Assembly (NCBI GenBank): GCA_013398055.1
Contig: VZRS01001713.1
Span: forward strand, 248,001-312,000
Direction of reading: 5' to 3'
Length of the DNA: 64,000 bases
Source of the DNA: Ifrita kowaldi
Lineage: Eukaryota; Chordata; Aves; Passeriformes; Cinclosomatidae
Positions 12,704 through 25,528 of the stretch are shown one piece after another (the first letter of the stretch is position 1; the number at the start of each line of letters is the position of its first letter). A model generated the notes under the pieces. It was not told where the DNA came from. It saw nothing but the letters and a program-made list of their open reading frames with translations, and did not search any database. Both the position numbers and the translations under genes were made by a program.

Positions 12704-15700
12704 CCCACATGAAGTCCCATATGAAGTTCTTGCAGGAGTAATCCTTCTCCAGACTGCTCCTTTGACAGCCCCTTTGCAGCCCCAATCCACTGCAGCTCTA
12801 GGCTCTGCCTCTCTACCAACGCCAACTCCAACCCTAGGCACTCCCTCAGGAAGCCCCAGTGCCCTCCCCAACAAGAAGAATTTCCAAAGGGAAATGCCTG
12901 CTTGCAGACTGCCAATTCCTTTGGCAGCACCTTTATACCTCCACTTCACCTACAGCTCTGGGATGCTAGCCTTTGTTTCTCTGCCATCCTTAATCCTAAA
13001 CCTTTGGAATTGGCTTAATTGTGGCCAAAGATGCCCACCTCCAGCTGAGTCCCACATGAAGATGTTTTCAGGAGATGACTTTGGCAGCATCCCCTTCCTT
13101 TCTAGTCCCTTACTACTTAAAGCAGGACCATGTATACACTTTTAAAATTTACTTTAGTCACTGTTTGAAATGCACTTGATCGGCTATTTTAAGAAAGTGT
13201 AACCAATCCTATTTTGCCATTTATAACTTAGCAGGGCATTAATCCCACATTTACTTAGGGACTGATAAAGTTCCAAGGAGGTTAGTAGGCCCTTATTAGT
13301 CTCTTAAACACCAGCTTTTGCTTAAATAGTGCCAGAGACAAGCATTTTTCCTGAGCAAATGTGGTCACTTTTCTGACACTTGAGGTGTCTAGAGTGAGCA
13401 GAAAGAACCTTATCACAAAAATAAAAAGACAGTTCTACAGAAGGAGCAGAATCACCAACTCCTGTCTCCATCTCAGGTCTTTAAATGACAGTTGGTTTTG
13501 ATCTTGAGTACAGCTGGGGTCAGACCACTGAATTTCTTCAAAAAGAAGGATGAGGCTTCAGACTTGCCCCGTAGCCTTTTTCCTAGAGACCTGGAAAGTT
13601 TGTGGAGGCAAACATGAATCAACATCAATTAACACATAATCTGTTCACTTTTTCCAGTAATTTGACAGATACATCCAATGTTTTCCAAATGAAAAAACAC
13701 CTCTACTTTGCTTCTGAAGGAGAGAGGCTTTGAGGTCAAGCTTTTTCAGCTCATTTTGTAAAGAGCTTTGGAGAAAATCAAAACCCAACCTTTGTCAATG
13801 CCAACTATTTTGTTTATTTTTGCATTTTTTCACTGTAACTTTTTCAGAAAATGTTTTAGGTCACAGGGGACAGGCAGTGGTAGAACTAGGTAGGTGCTTT
13901 GCCTGTTTGCATGAACAGCACATTGGAGGATTTCATTTATCCAAAATGTTGCCTAAGGGTTAAAATTGGATACAATTACTAACCTATATATTTTAAATCA
14001 TGTTATTTAAAAATTACCAAACAGCAAAAAGTTCGTTCTGTCATTATCACAGAAGACTTGATAAATCTCGTGTGTAAATAAATAAAATTTGTACAGAAAA
14101 ATATCTAGTTGGACTTTTTAGGATTAAGTGTAAACTGAAAACTCAATGTACAAATAAGGAAGGTAATTTAAATCCAAATGTTACCCTACATACAAACTGT
14201 ATAAATAGCTGTTTCTGTCTATGTTTCAACAGAAATAAAATGAAGCTCTTGAATCTAAATATCCCGTCTCTCAGTATATTCCACTGTAAATACTGTTTCA
14301 GATCTCATCGTCTCGGCATTTATAACATGTAACAAAATCAAAGCACTTGAGTACCTCATAGTTTCCTAGATTTTGCATAGAAAAGAAACAGTTGTTCCTT
14401 GAGGAATTCCACTACTTCCCAGAAAAACAGAAATCTGTAAATAACATTGCTTTCAGGAAGACCCATCAACATTGGACAGCCACTACCACTTCTACTGCTT
14501 GGTTGAAGTTATATGACCACACTTACGGCAATAGGAACACCAGAGAAAAGTGGCTGATATTGAGGGGGTCAGAAGATTGTGTCATTAATTTTTAAATAAA
14601 TGCATTATTTTATGATAAAAGACATATTGATTCGTAATTCAATTGATAATGGTGTTCCAGAGGTGCCAGGGCTACCTGATATAGCAGACTCCAAGGCAGC
14701 CAGCCCGTGGAACAAACTCCCCCAAATCAAACATTCCCGACCCACTGTCTGATTCCAGAAGCTGATTCCAGCAGGGCTGGCTGAGCAGAAGGCTCTGTTC
14801 ACCCACTTCTCCCTGCTCCAGGACCTAGATTAGGCATCTCCACTGGATACTGTTTGTCTCTGTGTCCATCTTGAAACTTGTGTAGTGTCTCCTTCTTAAA
14901 GACTTTTTACAATGATTGATACTGGCACAATCTAACTACTTATGTCTACACAATCACTATAATTGAATTTCCATTTATGTAATTTATATTGGTAACAAAT
15001 TCTACTACACGCTGCCTAGGCAATGTTAAGGCATACAAATGTATCCCTCCCCAGGTTGTTCTGCTATTTTCAACCTGGTTTCATTTCTGACACTTGCAAT
15101 TTCAATTTAGTGCTTAGACTAAACAGAGGAAACTAAACAGATTCTTGTGTTTAGCCAAGTATGATAAACATATTCTTCATTTCCGACTGGCCAGGAGCAG
15201 AAGTGCAGTGAAAAATGGGAAAATATTTTAAAACTTAAGATTTATGGGAGGGATCACATAGCTCGAGGATGTCATACTAAATATTGAATGCAGTAAGTAA
15301 AACTAAGAATAGTTCATGCATTATCCATATGCTGAATTCTAATCTAATAAATATTTGTCCAAAACTTCTGAATAATGAAAATATTCAAAAAATGCATCAT
15401 TCACTTCAAGACAGTTTCCATCTAAAAAAACGCAGCTAAATTCAGAAAAAAATTCACTGCAATTAATGTGATTAATTCTAGTAAAGGGTAATGTCTGTTC
15501 CTTCCCTGTCTTGCCTAGGTCAGAGCTGGAAAAATTTACATTTTAGGCTTTAATTCCACAGCAAGCCACATTTTATACTGTATTCCCCTCTTCCAGTCAA
15601 AGCTGGTCTGCTTGCCACTGAAACCTCCCAATGTGCATCAAATTCACAGCTACTGCACAAGGGTTTTAATATTCCTGAGTTCAAAAACTCATCCAGCTCT

Positions 15701-18700
15701 CAATTGTGCCACTTCAGATTTTTTAGCAATATTTCGCTAATTACTTTTCGGCTAATTAATGCTGTGTATTGGCCCCTCTCTGTGTGCCCTGGAGCCATTT
15801 GTTGTGCTATTTTAGTACAGAGAGTGTTTTGCTACTCATCTGGTTCCCTACCTGGCACCATGATGGATGCTGGGAGTAAGGCCTGAGCCTCTGGTGTTTC
15901 CCTGCAGGGTTTGAATCTCTACTGCAAACTTTAGGCTGCAGCCCAGTTTGAATTGAGAAAAACATGCTGAATCATTGGCAGGTTTGGTGCAGCTTCTTTC
16001 TGTCACACAGTAAGGGACTGTTTTTGTTGAATCTTGAAAGGAAAACTTTCCTGTTCCCAGTGGCTTGCTACAGGATACTGAGCACCCATGTCAGGAGACT
16101 CATTTTTCAACACTTTAAAACTGTAAATTATGTCTGAAAATACAGAATGCAATTAAGGTGAATATTGCAGAGTCTCTTGCTGCTGCTAGTCAGTGTTTCT
16201 GGCAACTGTCATCACCTGTGACATAAGAAACAGCATGGGAGCCCGGTGTCAGAGGTTGTATATCAGCTTCCATCCTGTCAGGAGAAATTTAATATTTAAA
16301 GATGCAATTTGAATACTGATCCTGGAAGATGAGTGCAATGCAATGAAGAATCAGGCCCTTAATATTTAATTTAACATTCAACATTTAAATACAAAGTCCT
16401 TTCTTCTGACTGGATCAGAACAAGAGAGTTTTTGGTTCTGGAGTCATATAGTTGGAATTTCAGATGTCACTCACATGCCACCTTTTTGTTTTTTGCTAAT
16501 CTGAGTATCGGACTCAGCAGATATCAGTAATCACCTCTAACTGGGTTCCTGGGCTAGACGCTGGAGACGGCAGAGCAGGTACTGCAATCCTCCTGCCACC
16601 CTCACAAAAGCAGGGATACAAAACCTGTCCAGCATAGTGCTCCACATTTACCAGGAGGGCCTTGGCTAAGGAAGGAACAAGACCAGCAGGAGATGGATAA
16701 CTGTTAATGGATACACCAGAAGTCGCTCATGGACTGCCCATATAGGATCCTTGGGGTCAGCCTGGAACTCCCAGCACTGAACTCCCCTCAAACATTTTAC
16801 TCACTTCTGCACTGCATGCGCTCACTTTTACTGTCCCTCCACACTTCAGTTGCACTTCAAAGGCCTTTCATTCTAAAATACAATTGATAAGTGATGAAAA
16901 TGACTGCTGGAGTACACTTGTGTCAAGAAGGATCATACAAACCCATCGACACCACCTCAGTTCCTAGGCATAGACTTCCATTTCACAGTTCCAGGAAAAA
17001 ACATCAAATGGAGACCGTACGTGCTCCCTGTCTCTTCTTGGAACTTCCCAAGCACTGTGGAGGAGCTATCTCACTCGGCATGGCCTCATCTCTGGAGAAA
17101 ATTCCTTTCATCAGCTCCCAAGAGCTTGGGCTTGGCAGCCAGTAGAGCAAAGGTCACTCCTCTGCTTTCACTCCGCTCTAATATTTTGTGTGCTGTTTGT
17201 TGCTATGTATCTGGGCATGGCAGCACAGCCCTGCTCCCACACATGGATAGTGGTCCTGCAACTCCAGCCTCTGCACATTTCACCTTAGTCACTGGTTAGA
17301 GGCAAAACCAAGACCCTAGAACAGTATATAATATACATGCTCTTTGTTACAGCATATCCCCTCTGAATTTCAATCTTTATAACTGTCATGCGAGAAACAC
17401 ACAGTAAAATGCAACACAACCACTTCAAATTGCAATCTCTGGACATCTGAAATAATGACATAGCACATCATTCAGTTCTGCAGGCTGTTACTGGTTTCAA
17501 TAGTACACTTCCACAGGGGAAGGTCTCACTGACAGTGGACAGTTAAGCCTGGTTTGAATCCATCACATAGCATTAATTTTACTAGAATCCACTGATAACG
17601 TGACTTATCTTCCACAATTAAAACAAAGCCTTATGTGATTAAGAACAGAGAAATGGTGAGTAACAAAATTAACTTTTAAAGCATTGTTACCTCTCAACAT
17701 TCAGGGATCTATCTTTGAATACTATTTTTATTGTAGGATCTGAAGCTAAGAGTAATGGCAATGACCCTATGCTTCCTTGTGTGGCACTGCAGCTCTAAAC
17801 TGAGGCCCTAAAAGAGTGACCCACAACCAATCTTGATCTCCATGAAAAGTGGAATGGTCTGAACAGGGAGGTGGAAAGAGAAAATGCACTGTAACACTGA
17901 AGAAAGAATGGCTCAGTGAACGGATATGTAGAAATTGATGGGTGATCTAAGATTTGAACTTGCTGACAGTAAGCTTCACGTCACAGATACAGGATCTCTC
18001 CTACAGCAGAAAAAAGACAGTGAAGTGAACACTAGGAACAATTTCACATGGACTTAGAGTAAAAGAAATATCTTGTAAGAAGAAAAACAAGAAGAGGAAT
18101 TACCTTATAAAAGCAGAAGAGGCGAGAGCGGAAGAAACACAGGAAAAGGCTGTGCAAATCACCCTGAAAAACAAATGAGTAGGTCTCAAACTGAAGATGC
18201 TCTTCAAGCATGGGAAAGCAGAAATCTGTTTAGCCATCTGTAGGCAAGAACATTGCTCCAACAGTGAAGTGACTGTGTTATTGCTAGGGCTGGCTGTGAA
18301 ATAAAATACTTCTGAATATTCTCTGGACAAGCATTTAGAAATTGTCCCTCACCTTTTGCAAGACTTGCTGCATCCTTCCTGTACACACTTCTAGGTTGGT
18401 TTTGAACAATTACAGTTTTAGAGCCTTATTCCTAACACTTGAGAGTTTCCTGCTCAGCCCATAGTTCATACTACTAATGGGATTTTCCTGCCCTAATTAC
18501 ATTGCCTAAAGTTTTCCTTTAGGTCATATATTTATGGTTTCCTGTCCAAAATGTATTATAATTCATCACAGCTACTGGCATTATTGTTCAGCAGTTGGCT
18601 TGGCTTTTTTTTCTGTTGGACAAGCCGCAGGAACCGTTGTCTTTGAAACATATTTATTAAAATTGTATAGTGGAAGTAATTTGCATTCCTGTTATGTCTT

Positions 18701-19244
18701 TCATTGAACTGATACAGCAACAGACCCTCTAGGAGCTGGTGAATTCTTTAAACACTCCTTAAGGTAATGTGGATTTGCAGAAACCCCTTGCCTCAGACAA
18801 AGGAACTCAAGGATCTGGCAAAACCAATCATTTTCAACCAAAAAGCTGTAAGAAAACTTAGTTCTATAGCTATTCAATTAATTCAAAGTAATGCAAAGGG
18901 GAATTATGTGGGCTGTCATTTACAATTTGGTTTCTTTTCCAGAATACACAGATGTGTCAGCTGAACAGAAGTAGATGTGCCATAGAGAGGCTGACGGGAT
19001 TTGTGTTTGTCCTGGTATAGGGTATCGGAGATAAAATGCCTAATTAAAAAAAATCTCCAATGCCACATTTCTAGCACAATAATCCTATTAGATTGCTTAG
19101 ACATAATTAGGACAGGCACCAAATCTTGCAAATGGAGGATGAAGTTCAAAATGTACTTGCACTCAGTTAAGGACAACGCAACCAGTTTGAGATATACCTT
19201 TTTCTTTCCTGCTTAAATCACCCACTTGTTTCTTTCCTTGCATC
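12704..19244. other. Unique noncoding DNA
   Basis: No recognisable exon, RNA gene or mobile element. The longest frame, 127 codons at 12762-13145 on the plus strand, is proline- and leucine-rich, overlaps minus-strand frames of 100 and 85 codons, and looks like chance in a locally GC-richer patch. Other frames are below 95 codons. The segment around 16520-17250 is mildly GC-richer than its surroundings but shows no convincing splice signals. Confidence 0.6.
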
Positions 19245-19680
19245 CTGGTTACAGCTGGGATAGGGTTAGTTTTCCTCTCAGTAGTTGCTACAGTGCTGGG
19301 GTTTGGATTTAGCATGAGAAGATTGTTGATAAAACACTGATCTTTTGGTTGTTGCTAAGTAGTGCTTACCCTGAGATGAGTATTTTTCAGTGTCTCTTGT
19401 TCTGTTGGTGAGGAATCACAAGAGGGAGGAAAGCTCGGAGGGAGCATGGCCAGGACAGCTGACCCAAACTGGCCAAAGGGATATTCCATACCATAGAGCA
19501 TCATTCCCAGTATGTGAACTGGAGAGGTGTTGATCACTGCTCACGGTCAGTCTGTGGTGAGCAATTGTGTTGTGCATCACTTGTTTTTCTTGAGTTTTAT
19601 TCCTCCCTCTTTTTGTCATCTCCCTTTCCCTTACAACTATTATTGTTATATTTTACTTTGTTTCCCTCTCATTTTCAAAC
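19245..19680 (+). mobile_element. Solo LTR of an avian endogenous retrovirus, degraded
   Basis: This segment resembles a common avian ERV long terminal repeat. Its clearest block is at 19449-19494, with the core ACAGCTGACCCAAACTGG followed by CCAAAGGGATATTCCATA, which I associate with LTRs widespread in birds. The start (CAGCTGGGATAGGGTTAG at 19252) and the later GAGCAATTGTGTTGTGCATC at 19560 also fit. The expected TATA-like box near 19510 reads CAGTATGTGAAC and appears decayed. No retroviral coding region or second LTR flanks it, so it looks like a solo LTR left by recombination. The 3' end is vague and fades after about 19680. Whether it belongs to the ERVL or ERVK group is not decided here. 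Confidence 0.82.
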
Positions 19681-20394
19681 ACTATGCATTCAAATGTACT
19701 CTAGTCATTTACTGGTTATTCTGGACAACAAGCAAAAAATTAATAAAAGCTTTAACAACCAGAACCTATTGACCTGGCCAGATGCAAGAGAATTCAAGAC
19801 CTAGAAAACAATCCTGGAATTCATTCATTCTATGACTCCATGAAACCTTAAAATGCAATCTGGTCACCCAGAGTATAAAGCCAGAAAGGACACATTATCC
19901 ATAAAGATGTTACTATAAAAGATAATTTAATTAAGATCTCTTTGAATCATCTTTCAGTGATCTGCCATTGAACTAGTAAGTTGAAAATTAACTCTGCCCC
20001 TTAAAAAAGCTGTAAAAGCAAAAGCTTTAAGAGAGACATAAACAAACAAATTTCTTTCTTTATGTCCAAGATGTATTTATTCTGAGCAAATTGTTAGTGG
20101 GGTAAAACTTTCCTAAAATTATTCACTGGACCATCTCTTAGGTTTCAGAGGAGAGGTAATTTGGCAGCATTTACGGCAGCAAGAGCTAAAACACTGAAAC
20201 TGTAGTAGAGAAAGTATTTACAACTTGTACAGTAGGAAAACTTTGTTATGCATAAACAATAAAATTTCCCAAGTGGTATGAATATTGTTATTGAAGAAAA
20301 ATGCCAGATCTGTTACCAATGAAATGTATAGTACTGAAAATAAACAGCTGTTGCTGGAAATTCATAATATCTTGAAAGTTAATGATCAGGAGCT
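19681..20394. other. Unique noncoding DNA after the LTR
   Basis: No gene is seen. A stretch at 19825-19845 (TTCTATGACTCCATGAA) loosely resembles a CR1 tail but has no CR1 body beside it. A 96-codon plus-strand frame at 19514-19804 runs from the LTR into this stretch and is not a gene. Confidence 0.6.
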
Positions 20395-20585
20395 GAATAA
20401 TTTACATATTAATACAGAATATTTAATATTAATTGGCAATTATTTGACATATATAAAATAAATTGTAACTATATGATAGATTAATTAAATCAAATAATTA
20501 TAGGTTTAAATAATAGATTATAAATTAAATAATTACTAAAAAATCAATTCATTAATAAGTGGTTTAAAACAAAGAACTAAATAAT
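20395..20585. repeat. AT-rich low-complexity tract
   Basis: About 190 bases consist almost entirely of A and T in irregular short motifs such as ATTAAT, AAATAATTA and TTAAATAA. No regular repeat unit is present. It could act as an easily melted or matrix-attachment-like segment, but nothing in the sequence shows a function. Confidence 0.75.
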
Positions 20586-21904
20586 GAATTCCAGTAAGTT
20601 GTGAGTTCAACAGGTATTAAAAAGCTGCATTTGACTTTCACTCCCATTTCTTTAGAGATACACTAAAATTCTAGCCGTAACTGATGGATTCTTTAAACTT
20701 ATTTTTGTTTGGAGAGGCCTCTAAAGTAAGCTGCAGTGTGGTGTTGAGATTGATTTTGTGGGCAGACACACAAAATTACTTTTTGTGGTTTACAGGAAGC
20801 CAACAATACCAAAGTTATCAAGATTAATGCAGGCACCTAAAGCTATTTGTCCAGGCCCTTTTGTGACATCTGAAACAGCTTAATAAGCCAGATTTTTAAA
20901 AAGTAAATGAGAGTTGTTGCAACAGACTAAAAACAACAACAAAAAAAATCTATTAGCATCTTGGTTCAAATTCTGCCACAAATTTGACACTTAATTGCCT
21001 GCTAATTCCAAAGAGACATCTTAATTCTAAAGAATAATGTGCACTAAATCATTCCTATTTACACAAGTGTTTATTGTAAGAATACTCATTCAAGATGAGC
21101 TGTTTTTTTCTTCCTTCTGTTCTTCAGCGACATAAATTCCCCAGATTATACTGAATTTACCTATTGAGGAAAAACTATCAGAAACCTCTTATGCTGCTGT
21201 TCTTTTATCCCCAAAGTGAAGGCAAAAAGGCAGGCAAGTTGAGTCGTACTCACCGCAGAGTGAACAAGGACATGGCAGAAAATTTGACAAGCTACCCCAT
21301 TTTAGCAGCTCTGTGCCAACTGCGTGTGTGCTTTCCCTCTTGCAAATCTGAGGTGATTTAAGGTTGCTTACCTTGGATTGATTAAGTATCTTATTACTAT
21401 TTTAAGTAATCTTTCATCCTTCACACTAATGCTTCTGCTCCTCTTAAAAAAAAAAAGAAAGGATAAAATGTCCTTAAAATAAGTAATCTGCTGTGGTTTT
21501 ACTACAGGGAATACAAGGAACTGGGTATTTTTGTGAGGTGCCTGGGGATGCAACTCTTTGGCAACTATTAAAAAAGCAAAAGAAAATATTTGTGCTATTT
21601 AAAGAGCAAAATGTTGAAGTACCAGTCTCAAATGAAATCACAATGTTACAAGCTTCAATCCTGTCTTTTGTCTAGTCGGTGTTTTAAAATATGCACTGTA
21701 AGTTCAGAGAGGTTATCTGAAGAACTAAAGAATATACTATCATTGCATCAGACTAAACTATTTTGGAAGAAAAAGAAATCCTGCACTCTTAACCCCATAT
21801 CTAATACCACACACCATTGCATTGGAGCCAGAATCCTCTTGGTTTGAGGTAAATACCATATTTACAAATGTACATTACAAATGTACAAAAATACCATATG
21901 TACA

Positions 21905-21928
21905 AATAGGAATGTGTACATTCCTATT
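21905..21928. repeat. Near-perfect 24-base palindrome
   Basis: Two 11-base arms (AATAGGAATGT and its exact reverse complement) are separated by only two bases. Just upstream, at about 21852-21905, the motif ACCATAT-TACAAAT occurs twice and TTACAAATGTACA also recurs. Local duplication may therefore have built the cluster. I see no host gene or transposon end that explains it. Confidence 0.8.
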
Positions 21929-24900
21929 AATAAATTAGGTCCTTCAGAAACAAAAGCTAACTTGCTATGTCATGTGGTTGGTTTTATCTTGTATTTCTTC
22001 TACACTATGGAATTACTTCACTAAGGCAAATCAGCAAGTTTTAGCACTGAAAGGAACACCTGCCCACTTCAGCAAGTGTAGTGACTCAAAAGACCAGAGG
22101 CACTGAACTTGATACGTTACAGAATATTACAGCAATTTCCTCGAATCCTAGTTGCAAAGATAAAAAGAAGAAGATCGATGAGAAACATGAGAACTAAAGG
22201 AAAATTGTCTTGGGTCAGAAAGAAGTGACAGCAGAACACATTTTATTAGTTTGTGAGGTTTAAGCCACTTTTTAGAAGCTTCCCTTTTTTCCTGCACAGA
22301 AAAGGTTAAGTACAACCACCGGGTGAGATAGACCATATGCTGGAAAGCAAGCAGAAGTACGGGTGTTTGGTGAAAACATGGTTTTGCATAAATGATTAAT
22401 TTTTACTAGCTAAATCAATAATCCTAAACTTTGATATAATAAACCATAAGGTAGGGCCTTGGTTTCTAAAAAAAGACCCAAGAGGATACATCGGAAGGAA
22501 GTTCTTCAGTTTCAGTACTCATAGTTTCAATTAATCACTATGTGTTTGGGAAAAGGGTCCATTATAATTAAACTAAAGCCATTAAAGAACTAGAATGTCT
22601 TCATAATAACAGAAGCTCTTTTTGATTGACTTGCAACAGTCAAAAAAACCCCCAAAGAGGTGTTTAAGTCTGCTGTTCACCATTACTCAGTTGCAGAAGA
22701 GTCCACAGCCTGCTTAATACACAGGATATCATGAAGGTAATCATGGAATATCTCCACATTCTAAAAACATCTAACCACAACAAGATGTCAATATTACGTT
22801 TAAATCAGGGCTGCAAATAAGTCCCGTCGATCCTAAGCAGGATGAAAGCTATTTTAAAATATTTGGTCACCTGAAAAACAAGTTTCATGGTTTTAGTAAT
22901 TTACACGTTTGAGGAAATTTGTTCTTCTCAAATTTACCAGAAAAATATTTGTATGCTGATAGCCAAAATGACCAGCTATTTTACACTGAACATACAGAAG
23001 ACAGAAGGGTATAACAGAGGTCGTAGATGTGAGCTTGATGCTAGTATTTCATAATTTATGAGTACTTTGAAATCAAATAATTTGAAAATAGTTTTTTTAC
23101 TTTAATGTTTTTATGTTTAAATTTTCTATGTGTATATAAAGTTTCTAAAGCTTCCAGCATTGCCAAAACCTAGTTTCTCCTTAGTAACTATGTCAATACT
23201 GTCTAAGCTTGGTAAACACAGCAAATAAACTCTGAAGGGAATGCAGACAGATTTCCCATTAGAGATCACAAGTTATAAGGTATTTCAAAAAGCCAAAGTA
23301 AACAAAGAGGCAATGAAAAATACCAGATATTAATTCTAACTCATTTCCAGATCTTAGCTTAATAAGTGTGTTTGATGATGGACACAGAAATGTAACATTG
23401 TCATATCACCATATGCAACAGAGCAATAGAAAGCACTAAGTATTCAAGACAGTGCATATGTATTTCCTGTCTTGTACTAGTTTGGTTTTTGCACTGCTTA
23501 GTGCAGAATTCCATTTAGCAGAATAAGGAAAATATTCTCATGTCCTACAACATTTCATCAAAATCTCATTTTCTTGCCCTTCCCCACCCAGCCTCATTTC
23601 TACCCAGCCATCTCACTCCACATAGCAACTGGATTCAAACTGTCTACAAAAGAAAGTAATCTGATGCCATAGCAAATTATGGCACTTGAACGTTTTCTGT
23701 CTGGACTAAATTAGGGAGAGCATGTTATTAATGCTCTCAAAAGTCTGCTGTTATCCCTGAACTCCTCTTCTCTTACACTATATCCGTGACTGTACTACTT
23801 TGTCCTTCTCCAGAGTAAAGGGTACTATGATAAAACCAATCCAAATTTCTCTGATGAAGAAACATCATGACATATATCATTAATAGATGAGAAACTCCCT
23901 CAGTGGACTGACCTGTCTCCATCTGCCTGAAGTTAGAGAGCAGTCTGGGTCATCACCTGTGTGTTCAAAATGAGCCCACATCCACCTCAGTGCCCGAGAT
24001 GCCAAAAGGAGTAGCCTGAATGTTTGGCCTTCAGTTACCTCCAGAGACATCTCCCCGCTTTGAAAGGTAGGACATATGTAAACCTGTGCTCCTGTTCACA
24101 TATGCACACACACAGCCAAACACTATTTCCCAGTCAATGGCTATTCCCAGGAATTCTTTAAAAAAGGTTGTCATATGCAATTCCTATAAAAAGCCTCTAA
24201 ATGGAGGATTTCCAGTGAGTCCAGAAGATGGGATAACTCTGGATGCAAGCTGAAAAACAAAGAACCAGGTCTGTACAGGCTCACTATTAAATGTTATCCT
24301 ATAAATCCTACCTTCTAAACAAAAATTCATACAGTTTCAAGCCATACCATTGCAGAAAAAAAGTCATCTTCTCCTTATAGAGAGCTAGTAAGTAATTTTT
24401 GCAATGACACCTTTTTTCCCAGCAGTTTGTGAAAATAATATATGAGTGATTCAAGCCCTAACACTTACAGGCACCAATGGCTTAATTATTTAACAGTTCC
24501 TGGACTGCTGATATTTCCAGCTTGTGGACTTAGTTACAGGCTCAGAGCTAGGGAATTGTGTTAGTGAAAACAGATTATTAAATAATGAAATACAGGCTTT
24601 GAAAAGCCTCCGAGATGTTTACCTTTAGGAATAAGACCAGCATTAAGAGATTTCTAATAAAATATTGAATGAATTAAGGGACTTCCTTTTTCTGTATGCA
24701 GAGGTTACATTTAAATCCCCTTACTGCATAGCAGCCTTAGGCAACACAACCTGACTTGACATTCTGTTGCCTTGAAAAGGATGAAGAAGCCAGGTTTTTC
24801 TACATGAAAGGCAGGAAGGAGTCTTCCTTCTACTCTTTAGTTGTTCTCTAGGCTCCCCAGTAGAGCAGGGCTGTAGTGATAAAACTAAAAACCCTGGAAA

Positions 24901-25520
24901 GACTTTGCCTGACTTTCACTGGATTTTCAGAGTGTGTGTGTTTATTTTCTGGCACTGAAGTAATAGCAAAACTAACTTGTTTGGGAAGCTAATAACTGAG
25001 GCAGCCCTAAATCATGTCAAGCCACATCAGTCTTTGTAAGAGCAAGAGGGCCTGGCCATCAGCGAGCATGAAAAAAAGAAACTAAAAGCCCGCAGGGTCA
25101 TTTGCCTCGTCACACAAGTTTGGAGGAAGTCAAAAAAAATAGGCCACTACTCCAAGTCTCTAAGAGCTGTATTTGAGAGCTAACAAAAAAGTAACAGGAG
25201 TTTTGAAAATATATTCCTATAATTTTCCCCCTTCCAAACATTAACCTTCAAAAATCTCTTCACCGTAAGAAGAACTACAACCTCCCTTTGTAACACTTGG
25301 CCTGAGACCTGATGATCCATTAGCAGCACTGCAAAGGTCACTGATTCTTTCATCATAGTCATGTAAAACACCATAAAAATACAGCTTTAAACATCTCAGT
25401 TTCAGCTAACCATCCAGTTCTCTCCCTGAACCACTCTTGTCAAACACTGGCAGCCTGCTCCTGTCATTGCAGCTTTTCCTGCCACACAAAGGACTTGGCT
25501 GGTACAGCCGTGAGATAAGG

Positions 25521-25528
25521 TATAAAAG
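25521..25528 (+). promoter_or_regulatory. TATA-box match, possible core promoter
   Basis: The octamer TATAAAAG, preceded by AGG and followed by GG, is a full match to the vertebrate TATA consensus. It lies in a locally GC-richer stretch. A start site would be expected about 25-30 bases downstream, near 25550. No convincing first exon or splice donor supports it, so a chance match remains likely. Confidence 0.2.

Noticed and set aside
12762..13145. 127-codon proline- and leucine-rich plus-strand frame
   Set aside because: It starts beside a CR1 tail in a GC-richer patch and overlaps two minus-strand frames; nothing supports coding.
19514..19804. Plus-strand frames of 96 and 81 codons
   Set aside because: They lie largely inside the ERV LTR and its pyrimidine-rich 3' part; no protein family is recognisable.
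19825..19845. Possible CR1 tail (TTCTATGACTCCATGAA)
   Set aside because: No CR1 body is recognisable on either side, so the motif alone is too short.
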